A stretch of 38,574 nt of DNA from Silvibacterium sp. (lineage in GTDB: Bacteria > Acidobacteriota > Terriglobia > Terriglobales > Acidobacteriaceae), in contig JAFAMZ010000318.1 of NCBI GenBank assembly GCA_019232935.1, positions 1 to 38,574 on the forward strand, in the 5' to 3' direction. Within the stretch, counting starts at the first letter, position 1. Every line of letters starts with the position of its first letter. This document shows positions 1-7,780 of this stretch, in pieces. Both the position numbers and the translations under genes were made by a program. The notes beneath the pieces were generated by a model. That model was not told where the DNA came from. It worked only from the letters and a program-made list of their open reading frames with translations, and made no database searches.

Positions 1-709
1 CCGCGTGCCCCGACGATCCTCTTCTGGACCGCCGCCGCAACGTCCTCCTCACGTGCATCCAGTGCAATCTCGGCCCCAGCTCCCGAGCCAGCTTCATCTT
101 TTCCTCGCCGATATCGACCGCTGCAACATGCAGACCCATCGCCTTGGCGTACTGCACTGCGATATGCCCCAGCCCGCCTACTCCGGAGATCACCACCCAT
201 TCGCCGGGCCGGGCCTCAGTCTGTTTCAGGCCTTTATATGTCGTCACGCCAGCGCACAAAATCGGAGCCGCATCGCGGAACGCCAGCCCATCAGGAATCC
301 GCCCCACGAAGTCGGCTTTGCCCAGCGCGTACTCCGCAAAGCTGCCGTTCACTGAGTAGCCCGAGTTCTTCTGCTCCTTGCACAACGTCTCCCACCCGCT
401 CAGGCAGAATTCGCAATGCCCGCACGCACTGTGCAGCCATGCGATGCCCACGCGATCGCCCTCTTTCAAATGCGTAACGCCCGCGCCGACCGCGGCGACA
501 ATTCCTGCTCCCTCGTGTCCGGGGATGAACGGCAATGCGGGCTTGACCGGCCAGTCTCCCTCCGCCGCATGAAGATCCGTGTGACACACTCCACTCGCGG
601 CAATCTTCACCAGCACCTCGCCACGTCCCGGCTCCGGAATCGGAACCTCTTCCACCTTGAGCGGCTCGCCAAACCGTTCGACTATCGCAGCTCTCATCGT
701 CTTGATCAT
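1..709 (-). CDS. Zinc-dependent alcohol dehydrogenase (AdhP type), 3' end outside window, probable frameshift
   Basis: This is the N-terminal two thirds of a medium-chain, zinc-dependent alcohol dehydrogenase, which interconverts alcohols and aldehydes with NAD. The catalytic zinc motif GVCHTD (Cys42) and GHE are present. So is the structural zinc set CGHCEFC plus a fourth Cys near 110, and the nucleotide loop GVGGLGH. The ATG at 709 has AAGGAG seven bases upstream. The frame reads well to KLAREL and then, near 76-80 in a GGGGCC run, becomes arginine-rich. The neighbouring frame continues as [20 protein letters not shown], exactly what this family has next. One base therefore appears to be missing, either a real frameshift or a sequence error. 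The start overlaps the stop of a possible small upstream ORF by four bases. The family call is secure; whether the gene works is not. Confidence 0.85.
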   Translation of the reverse strand, partial: MIKTMRAAIVERFGEPLKVEEVPIPEPGRGEVLVKIAASGVCHTDLHAAEGDWPVKPALPFIPGHEGAGIVAAVGAGVTHLKEGDRVGIAWLHSACGHCEFCLSGWETLCKEQKNSGYSVNGSFAEYALGKADFVGRIPDGLAFRDAAPILCAGVTTYKGLKQTEARPGEWVVISGVGGLGHIAVQYAKAMGLHVAAVDIGEEKMKLARELGPRLHWMHVRRTLRRRSRRGSSGHA

Positions 710-912
710 CGCTTCACTCCTTCCACTTTAATTCCATTGAATGCAACGATGTTCTCGGCGTCGGTGATGCGGGTCACATGAACGAGCAGACGACCTCCTT
801 CGCGCAGCATCTCAAATTCGCGCCAAGAATTTACATCATTCGGCAAAAACTGACCAAATCCGTCCTCTCTGCGTTCCTCCAATCGCGTGAACCCAACAAA
901 GGAGGATCGCAA
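706..912 (-). CDS. Possible small protein upstream of and overlapping the alcohol dehydrogenase
   Basis: This open frame of up to 68 codons ends in TGA and shares ATGA with the dehydrogenase start, as translationally coupled genes do. Its second half ([18 protein letters not shown]) has the alternating hydrophobic pattern of a real protein. The only start at the left end of the frame is a TTG that overlaps the divergent monooxygenase start. An internal ATG would leave about 32 residues and has no clear ribosome site. No family was recognised. It could equally be a chance frame inside the divergent promoter region, or the remnant of a longer gene. Confidence 0.35.
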   Translation of the reverse strand: MRSSFVGFTRLEERREDGFGQFLPNDVNSWREFEMLREGGRLLVHVTRITDAENIVAFNGIKVEGVKR

Positions 913-2196
913 TGAAGCACTTCGAAACCGTCATTATCGGAGCCGGCCAGGCCGGCCTTTCCGTTAGCTGTTACCTCAGCCGGGAGGGCCGGAACCACAT
1001 CATTCTCGAACAGGCTGCCGAGGCAGCTAACGCATGGAGAAACCATCGCTGGGACTCCTTCACGCTGAACACGCCCAACTGGCAGTCACAGCTTCACGGC
1101 GCAGGCATGCCCGGTAAGGATCCTGACTCATTTCTCACCCGCGATGAGCTCGTCCTGTATTTCGACAACTACATTCGCACGAACCGCCTTCCAATCTGGT
1201 ACGGCGCTCGCGCCTGCACCGTGAAACCCCACAAGGACGACTATATCGTCGCAACAACGGCAGGCCTGTTCCGCGCCCAAAATGTCGTCGTTGCAACCGG
1301 CCTCTACCAGAAAGCGCGCATCCCGAGGTTTGAAGGCAGGCTGGCGCCGGAAATCTATCAGATCCACTCCGACTCGTACCGCAATCCCGGCGCTCTGCCA
1401 TCAGGAGCAGTGCTCGTCGTGGGCAGCGCACAGTCAGGCGCGCAGATTGCCGAAGAGCTTTACCAGAGCGGACGAAAAGTCTACCTCAGCGTCAGGGCGG
1501 GTTCCGCGCCGTTATCGCGGAAGAGACATCAACTGGTGGAGCAACGTACTCGGCCTCTACAGCCGCACCGTCGATCAGCTTAAATCTCCGCGTGAAAAAT
1601 TTGGCGGCAAGCCGCACATCAGCGGCACAAAAGGCGGGCACACCCTCAACCTTCACCAGTTTGCTGCGGACGGCGTTACTCTGGTTGGCCGCGTAATCGA
1701 AGTCAGCGGCACATCCGTAAAACTTGCCCGCGATCTGCACACCAACCTGGCTGCCGCGGATCAGTTCGAAGCAAATCTGACAGCCAGAATCGATGCGTAT
1801 ATCAAAGAACACGGCATGAAGATCCCAGTCGAAATGCTGCCGCGCCTCACCGCCGGTTTCGAGCAGCCGGAACTGGATGATCTCAATCTCAAGGAGTCAA
1901 ACGTCACCACCGTGATATGGGCCACCGGCTATTCCTTCGATTTCAGCCTGGTGCGGCTGCCTGTCTTTGATGCCGACGGATATCCCTCGCAGAAGCGGGG
2001 CGTCACCAGCTATCCGGGCCTGTATTTTGTTGCCCTGCCATGGCTGCACAACGCGAAATCAGGCCTGCTCTTCGGCGTCTCCGAAGATGCCGCTCATATC
2101 GTCTCGCATATTGCTCGTCCCGAGCAGCCCCAGACGCATGTTTGGAGAGTGCTCACGCAATCCGAGGTGCCCTATGAAAGCAGGGCGGGGAGATAA
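912..2196 (+). pseudogene. CzcO-like FAD/NAD(P) monooxygenase, frameshifted
   Basis: This is a flavin-containing monooxygenase or oxidoreductase of the CzcO type. The N-terminal FAD site is VIIGAGQAGLS and the second nucleotide site is VLVVGSAQSGAQIAEEL. The C-terminal part has the family signature VIWATGYSFDF and ends in a typical LLFGVSEDAAHIV segment. A strong AAAGGAGG lies seven bases before the ATG. The first frame is good up to VYLSVRAG, near 1500. The conserved continuation RVPRRYRGRDINWW is in the +1 frame from about 1498 and stays open to TAA at 2196. A one-base insertion, or two-base loss, around 1494-1503 therefore splits the gene. The substrate is unknown. The stop faces the AraC gene with only two bases between, and the dehydrogenase next door may act on the same substrate. 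Confidence 0.8.
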
Positions 2197-2198
2197 CC

Positions 2199-3097
2199 TT
2201 ACATGCGGTTGCGATATTCGCTCGGCGCCATGCCGACCATGCGCCGAAACACCTTGCTGAAGTGGCTCTGGTCGACGAATCCGGTGCGTGCGCTGGCTTC
2301 AATCACAGACAGATGAGGCCGGCGCAGTAATTCTTTCGCGTGTTCAATCCGCCTGCGAAGCACGTACTGGTGCGGGCTCTCGCCGGTGCTCTGCTTGAAC
2401 GCGCGCGCGAAATGGTAAAGATTCACGCCGGCGACATCCGCGAGCCTGCTCAATTCAACCTTGGTATCCAGATGCGCATGGATGTACTCCATCACCCGAT
2501 TCAACCGGGCCTGCGGGAGGCCACCGCGATATGTGTCCAGCTTCGCCGTCCGCGCGCCATACTTCTGGGCGACATAAACTGAAAGCGCCAGCGCGATCGA
2601 CTCCCCGAACAGTCTCCACTCGGCGATCCCGCCACCACATCCGCGCGCAGCGATTCCATCAGACGCGCGATCTGCGCGTCCTTCAATACCCTCTGTGGGA
2701 CCAGTTCCACTTTTCCACCCTTTGCAATCTTTCCAACCGCACGTTGAACGAAACCGGGCTGCATCTGCAGAATGGACGCTACACCCGGCAAGGGCCGGAA
2801 TACCCGTGCGGCTTCTCGCAAGCCTGCCGGCAACAGTGAGACGCTTCCCGGCGGGAGCTCCGTCTTGTGATCCCGGCCATTCTGACGCCACTCAATGACC
2901 GACGGAGAACCGCTGCGCAGGATGATCACGTGCGCCGGAGTATCCATCTCCGGCACTTCCACTACGCCAGAGGAAACATACGTTTCAAATAGAAGCCGGT
3001 CTCCGAGCGCAGCATTCGCATAATGCGGTTCGATGCTCGGCAGCTTCCCACCACCACGGAAGCTTTCGCGCTGGAGCAATGATCCGAGGCCGGACAC
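2199..3097 (-). pseudogene. AraC-family transcriptional regulator, frameshifted
   Basis: This is a one-component activator with an N-terminal cupin-like sensing region and two C-terminal helix-turn-helix motifs. The DNA-binding part is clear: LSRLADVAGVNLYHFARAFK, then ASARTGFVDQSHFSKVFRR, ending MVGMAPSEYRNRM. The N-terminal frame reads to ADVVAGSPSG and then turns into nonsense. The continuation LFGESIALALSVYVAQKYG is in the next frame from about 2607, so one base has been lost there. The best start is the GTG at 3097, because GGAGG lies five bases before it. The GTG at 3103 overlaps that site. It probably controlled the adjacent dehydrogenase and monooxygenase, by position only. It may be non-functional, or the break may be a sequencing error. 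Confidence 0.8.
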
Positions 3098-3351
3098 AGA
3101 CACCTCCGAGCTGTCGTGCAGTCAATTCTAGACTTTAGCATCTCTGCTGGATGCACCATCGCGGGCGACCCGAGAAAGCCTTTTCCCTGAGCAACATCGC
3201 CGCATTTCAGATGATTTGAGAAATTTTCAGCCTGCTTTTCAGGACAACTCCCGACCTGGAGTGTAGTGGCAGCGCTGGCCAGGATCCGCCACCCGTTTAC
3301 TTGCCCAATTCAATCCGGCTCTTGGCAAGAGCTTCAACGCTGGAGGAGCAC

Positions 3352-3712
3352 ATGAAAGCAGCAAAAGGCATTCTGGGGATCGCGTCCATCGTGGTCACTG
3401 CCGCCTCGTTTGTGAACGATCTCTCAGCCCAACAAAATACGTCTGTAAACCGGAAACATCAGACATACAAGGTCGTTATTTCTTCCAGCCGACGGAGGGG
3501 CCGACAGCTTCCTCGCTGGATATCTCTTCTATGCTCCATTAACGGATGGCGGCACCCTCGGCGTGTCGGCGGACACCACAACACCGGGTGTCCCCAATTC
3601 CTATACTTGGACCCATGGCGAGCAGACTGCCTTTCAGCCTCTGCCACAGTTAGCGAATCTGACCGGCATCAATACCTCCATCAATTGGGTCGACCAATGG
3701 GGGCTCGCAGTT
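3352..3712 (+). pseudogene. Secreted protein of unknown function, frameshifted and truncated
   Basis: The ATG at 3352 follows GGAGG closely and begins a clear Sec signal peptide (MKAAKGILGIASIVVTAAS, with cleavage expected after LSAQ). The frame then fails near 3478. A neighbouring frame continues as FLPADGGADSFLAGYLFYAP and LGVSADTTTPGVPNSYTW, and reads well to about INWVDQWGLAV. Deleting one base in the GTTATTTCTT stretch would restore one protein. After about 3712 the sequence belongs to a different gene on the other strand, so the 3' end has been lost. I do not recognise the family. It was evidently an exported protein. Confidence 0.55.
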
Positions 3713-3826
3713 CAGAACTTCGAAGGCTTTCGATCCCAGTGGGACCTGCTTTCCTCCCCGCATGAGGACACGGGCCTTTACCTTCAACTCAAAGTCGCCG
3801 AAGTAGTAAGCGTTCGGAGAGCCCAT
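3713..3826 (-). pseudogene. 5' fragment of a CadC/OmpR-type winged-helix regulator
   Basis: Thirty-eight codons from an ATG at 3826 read MGSPNAYYFGDFELKVKARV and continue LMRGGKQVPLGSKAFEVL. This is the characteristic beginning of the Trans_reg_C winged helix found in many acidobacterial CadC-like regulators: the F-G-x-F-x-L strand, the basic turn, and the K-A-F-x-V-L start of helix 1. GGAGG lies 11 bases upstream at 3838-3842. After FEVL the frame changes to sequence that is simply the complement of the truncated secreted-protein gene. The recognition helix and everything beyond are therefore missing. The 140 bases to the right (3827-3966) probably hold its old upstream region. Confidence 0.6.
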
Positions 3827-3966
3827 GGTCGTACGAACCTCCGGATACCAAGTATGCACGACTCTGTTGCCGGATCAATGGTCGGGCTGGGGTCACGCTG
3901 GGCCTCCCTGCATTTTCCCGATTTCAGTTGGCCGCTCCCTTCCACTGGTGGCACAATACTGACGCC

Positions 3967-4431
3967 ATGAAGAAATACACCTTCACCGCAGAAATCATCG
4001 CCGGAGACGGCGGCGGCACCTGTGTGCTCTTCCCCTATGACACTCAGGAAGCCTTCGGAACCAAAGGCAGAGTGCCCGTCCATGCCACCTTCGACGGCGT
4101 TCCCTACACTGGCTCGCTGATGAAATACGGATTCCCGCAGCACATGCTCGGCATCAGCAAAGCCATCCGCGAGCAGCTCGGTAAAGCCTCCGGAGATCCC
4201 GTCCAGGTCGTCGTCTGGAAAGACGAATCCGAGCGCAAGCTGGAAGTGCCGGAGCCCTTTCTGAAGCTGATGAAAAAAGAAGGCCTGCTGCCCTTCTTCG
4301 AATCGCTCAGCTATACCCACCGCAAGGAATACTGCCGCTGGATCACGGAAGCGAAGAAAGAAGAAACCCGGGCTCGCCGTCTCGAAAAAGCTGTCGAGAT
4401 GCTCAAGGCAAAAGTGAAGACCCCCGGCTGA
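3967..4431 (+). CDS. YdeI/DUF1905 family protein
   Basis: A 154-residue protein. The N-terminal half (about residues 1-90) is a DUF1905 barrel: YTFTAEI, then GRVPVHATFDGVPYTGSLM. The C-terminal tail matches the YdeI/OmpD-associated region, with FFESLSYTHRKEYCRWI and a basic, helical end (ARRLEKAVEMLKAK). Family members have been linked to bacteriocin protection or stress in other bacteria, but the biochemical function is not established. The ATG at 3967 was chosen because DUF1905 proteins begin at this strand; an upstream start at 3928 adds only a non-conserved leader. It is the first intact gene after the disrupted block and converges on the TonB receptor. Confidence 0.8.
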   Translation: MKKYTFTAEIIAGDGGGTCVLFPYDTQEAFGTKGRVPVHATFDGVPYTGSLMKYGFPQHMLGISKAIREQLGKASGDPVQVVVWKDESERKLEVPEPFLKLMKKEGLLPFFESLSYTHRKEYCRWITEAKKEETRARRLEKAVEMLKAKVKTPG

Positions 4432-4468
4432 TTCCGGGGGTCCACTGTTGCAGACTGCCTCGTAAGAC

Positions 4469-7393
4469 TTACTGCTCTCCCGCTACCGTCCACCGCAAGC
4501 CGAAGGAATACGTTGGCCTGTAATACTCGCGCTGCACGGGGTAGATACCGCTGCCGTTATAGAATCCAAAGACTTCGTTGCTCATGTTCAGCAGAGAACC
4601 AACTACCTGGAGCTGCTTGTACACGCGATAGGTCCCCTGGGCGTCGAACTGCGTATGCGCGTAGAAGTAGTTATCCCCCGTCGGTCCCTTTAATCCAAGA
4701 ATCGGATCGTTGATCGGCCCGGTCGTGGCATTCCACTGATACGCGGCAATGTTCGCGTCGTTATGGCTGATGGCAAAGCGGCCGGAGAAGCGATTCCTAT
4801 CGTAAGTCAGGTTGAAGTTGTAGTTATTCGGCGCCGTGCGGTCGAGACGCGGATGGTCGGTTCTGCCGCCATCGAATCCCGCCGGAAAGGTCACCTGCGA
4901 AGCTACGTAACTATAGTTAGCGTTGATCCCGAATCCGCTCCAGAAGCCGGGCAGGAAAGAGAACCGCTGCTCCCACTGCATCTCCACTCCGAGAATGTGC
5001 GCGTTGGGGCCATTGATGGACTGCGTCTGCTGATAAGTCCTTCCTGTGTTGTTGAAGTTTGGGATAAGCGTCGCCACCGGATAGATCGGATCGTGCAGTT
5101 CCTTGAAGAAAAAGCCGGCCTGCAAAACTCCCAGAGGCTGGAAATAATGCTCGGCAAGCAAGTCGACGTTGTCCGATACAGTCGGCACCAGGTTAGGATT
5201 ACCCGTTGAAATGCTGGGATACGGAGACGCGTTTGGATCGATGGTCGTTGCGGGCGCCAGGTCTCCGATATTCGGGCGCGCAAGTCCCCGGCTGTAGACA
5301 GCGCGCAAATTGCTGTCCTTCTGGAACTGCCACTGCATCGCAATGCTGGGCAGCGCGTTGAAGTAGCTGGCACTCTTGCGGTTCGGTGTCACGCCCGGAC
5401 AGGTCAGGTTGGTGGGGTCCTTGAAACACGGTCCCGTCGTGTTCCCATCGATCGTGTTGGCCAGAAAGTGAGTGCTGCCCGAATCGAAGCGCACGCCACC
5501 CTCCAGCCGCACGTTCCCGATGAAGATCACGTCCTCCAGATATCCCGCAGAGACCAGTTCATCGGCATTGAAGAACGCACTGTCGTAGGTAGTCGAGTCT
5601 CCCACAACATCTTCTGTGAATCCACCGGAATTCCCCGCCACAGTGTTTTGAATCTTGCTATAGGACGACGTCGGCCCATACGCGTGGCCGTTAATCGCAA
5701 AGCTGTGGTTGTAGTAGCTGGGATTCGTGTAGGTGCCGAGAACATCCGAGAGAAGAAACGGTCCCGGACTGTTGTTCGCATTGAGCGTCGTGTCGTTCTC
5801 GCGTTGCGTTGAGTACGAGTTCCGGAACTTCAGACCGAGCGAGAAGGTGCTGGGATGACCCCCTGCCGTGTAATTGTGGGCCTCATCCACCGCTCCCATG
5901 ATATTGAGTTGCGTCGCGTGATAGCTTCCTACGACAGAGCTGGTCACTGAGTACTGTGTCGGGTCAAACCCGTTCGTGCCGTCCGTTGCATACAGTCGGG
6001 GACGATACGGATTGCTGTTGTCCTGGTTGAATGTCACTGCCGACGCTCCCTGGAATTTCGTCGTCGGAAAGTCCTGCCCGCCAATATTGTGCCCGCGCGA
6101 GACCGCGAATTCGTAGTTGATCAGGTCCTTCGACAAAGACTGGGTCACCCCGGTCTGAAAGCTGAATTCCTGCTGGTCGGGGCGCCGAATATAGTGCCGG
6201 TACTGCCAGTTGCCCGTGTTGTCGAATCCGATGGTGCTACCGCTCGTGGCCGTCAGCGCTCCGGCATTCGGCGTGTACACCCGCGTCTCGCCGAAGTCGT
6301 GAAAGTCTGCATACAGGCCCTTAAGGTACGCCGTTACCGTTGGGCTGAGCTTGTAATCGATGCCGGACACAAAGCCGTATCTCGTCCGGTAGTACTCATA
6401 GGACCGCAGGTCCTCGCTGTTGATGAAAGCGACGTTCTGGCCGTTCGGCAATGTTCCGAACGTCTGGCTCGGTTCCAGATCGTCGATTCCGCGATTGGTC
6501 CGGTCCCAACTCCCCGCCAGCGTGAGCCCAAGCTTCTTGCCTGGGCCGTAACGATGCCCAAAAGATCCGTCAAGGGTTCCTCGCCAGAACCCATTCTGTA
6601 GCGGGTTATAGCCGGCCATGCCATTGAAGGAATAGGTTGGCTTGTCCTGCGCGGTAGGCGTCACCAGGTTCACCGTCCCGCCCACGCCGTCGGCATCCTG
6701 ATCGGCTGCCAGCGTCTTGTACACCTCAATGCGCTCGATTCCATACGACGGAATCGCATCCATCTTCACATTCCGGACCGTCACCTCGACCGACGGCACA
6801 TTCACGCCGTTGATCGTCAGGTTCGACAGACGCGGCTCCGTACCGCGAATCTGCACGTACTTGCCCTCGCCCTCGTCTCTCTCCAGCGACACGCTGGGCA
6901 GCCGCCCGATCGCATCGGCAATATTGGGGTTTGGAAGGCTTTGGATCACGCCCTGCGGCGCGACCTGCACGATCTGCGCCGACATGCGCTCGACATTCAC
7001 GGCTTCCGCTTCACCCTGAAGCCGAGGCGCCGTGACCATCACGGAGTCACCTGCCGACGCCACCTGGAGCGTCGCAGTCACATTCGCGGTCTGTCCCGCC
7101 ACGACCGTAACGTTGGCCTCGAACGGCTTGAATCCCAGATACGTCGCCCTTACTGTGTACTGTCCAGGAGCGAGATTCGTAAACCGGAAAGACCCCTGAT
7201 CGTCGGACGCCACTTGCCGGTCTGAAGGTTCGATCACCACCTTTGCGCTAACGAAAACCGCGCCGGCCGAATCCTGGACCGTCCCTGTGATCGCGCCCGC
7301 ACCTGTTTGAGCCGAGCTACGCATGCCTGCAAACGCCCAGCAGAACATGACGATTAAGGTTAATCGAAACCTATATATTTGATGGGTAAACAT
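4469..7393 (-). CDS. TonB-dependent outer membrane receptor
   Basis: A 974-residue outer membrane transporter that would take up a bulky nutrient using TonB energy. It has a signal peptide (about 1-29, ending SSAQ), a carboxypeptidase-regulatory-like domain (about 33-115, GTVQDSAGAVFVSAKV) and a plug domain with NIADAIGRLPSVSLERDEGE and YVQIRG. The plug wording is that of the Xanthomonas/Caulobacter-type receptor subfamily. A long beta barrel ends in an aromatic-rich segment (YSFGLRWTV). The ATG at 7393 is preferred over the TTG at 7411 because GGGAGG lies ten bases before it. It is divergent from a secreted phosphoesterase, which suggests import of a phosphorylated compound or the product of its cleavage. 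That substrate is an inference. The shared spacer carries repeats that could be operators. Confidence 0.92.
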   Translation of the reverse strand: MFTHQIYRFRLTLIVMFCWAFAGMRSSAQTGAGAITGTVQDSAGAVFVSAKVVIEPSDRQVASDDQGSFRFTNLAPGQYTVRATYLGFKPFEANVTVVAGQTANVTATLQVASAGDSVMVTAPRLQGEAEAVNVERMSAQIVQVAPQGVIQSLPNPNIADAIGRLPSVSLERDEGEGKYVQIRGTEPRLSNLTINGVNVPSVEVTVRNVKMDAIPSYGIERIEVYKTLAADQDADGVGGTVNLVTPTAQDKPTYSFNGMAGYNPLQNGFWRGTLDGSFGHRYGPGKKLGLTLAGSWDRTNRGIDDLEPSQTFGTLPNGQNVAFINSEDLRSYEYYRTRYGFVSGIDYKLSPTVTAYLKGLYADFHDFGETRVYTPNAGALTATSGSTIGFDNTGNWQYRHYIRRPDQQEFSFQTGVTQSLSKDLINYEFAVSRGHNIGGQDFPTTKFQGASAVTFNQDNSNPYRPRLYATDGTNGFDPTQYSVTSSVVGSYHATQLNIMGAVDEAHNYTAGGHPSTFSLGLKFRNSYSTQRENDTTLNANNSPGPFLLSDVLGTYTNPSYYNHSFAINGHAYGPTSSYSKIQNTVAGNSGGFTEDVVGDSTTYDSAFFNADELVSAGYLEDVIFIGNVRLEGGVRFDSGSTHFLANTIDGNTTGPCFKDPTNLTCPGVTPNRKSASYFNALPSIAMQWQFQKDSNLRAVYSRGLARPNIGDLAPATTIDPNASPYPSISTGNPNLVPTVSDNVDLLAEHYFQPLGVLQAGFFFKELHDPIYPVATLIPNFNNTGRTYQQTQSINGPNAHILGVEMQWEQRFSFLPGFWSGFGINANYSYVASQVTFPAGFDGGRTDHPRLDRTAPNNYNFNLTYDRNRFSGRFAISHNDANIAAYQWNATTGPINDPILGLKGPTGDNYFYAHTQFDAQGTYRVYKQLQVVGSLLNMSNEVFGFYNGSGIYPVQREYYRPTYSFGLRWTVAGEQ

Positions 7394-7517
7394 GCTTGGC
7401 GGACCTCCCAAAGAGCTGGCTTCTGAGCTGGCTGTGAGCGCTAATGCGTGGGCCCACGATGGCCTTGTGCGTTTTCGGAATAGGTCTATCCCGAAACTAT
7501 GGATCGGAGTGGGCTTT

Positions 7518-7551
7518 ACATAGGTAGCTTCAGCACATAGGTAGCTTCAGC
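7518..7551. repeat. Perfect 17-bp tandem direct repeat
   Basis: The 17-mer ACATAGGTAGCTTCAGC occurs twice in a row without a mismatch (7518-7534 and 7535-7551). It sits midway between two divergent starts. Tandem sites 17 bases apart could be bound by a dimeric activator. A recent slippage duplication is the alternative. Confidence 0.9.
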
Positions 7552-7563
7552 GTAGAGGCGCGA

Positions 7564-7584
7564 ACCTTAATCCGAACTTAAGGT
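7564..7584. promoter_or_regulatory. Palindrome, possible operator
   Basis: ACCTTAA and TTAAGGT form a perfect inverted repeat of seven bases per arm with a seven-base spacer. It lies 12 bases from the tandem repeat in the divergent spacer. It lacks a T run and so does not look like a terminator. The binding protein is unknown. Confidence 0.5.
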
Positions 7585-7780
7585 CTGACCATATTCATGG
7601 TTAGTTCACGGAATATTGATCAGGCAGTCGCAATTCAGGCCTTGCCACGGTATGAACATGCCTTTTGCGCCATTCATTCTTTTCTCCGCGCTGTAACACT
7701 TTGTTAAAGCATCGCGCGTGTTCGTGAGTTTATTCCTTGGTACTGTCGGTGGAGCACCCGCCGCCCCCGCGAGGACCGTG

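Larger units (their letters stand above)
7394..7780. other. Divergent control region between TonB receptor and phosphoesterase
   Basis: This 387-base spacer separates the two divergent starts and contains no convincing gene. It holds a perfect tandem repeat (7518-7551) and a palindrome (7564-7584), listed separately. The stretch 7585-7700 is AT-richer than the flanking genes and must contain the phosphoesterase promoter, but no convincing -35/-10 pair was found. Confidence 0.6.

Noticed and set aside
7518-7551. A CRISPR-like repeat
   Set aside because: Only two units exist, with no spacer between them and no cas genes in the window.
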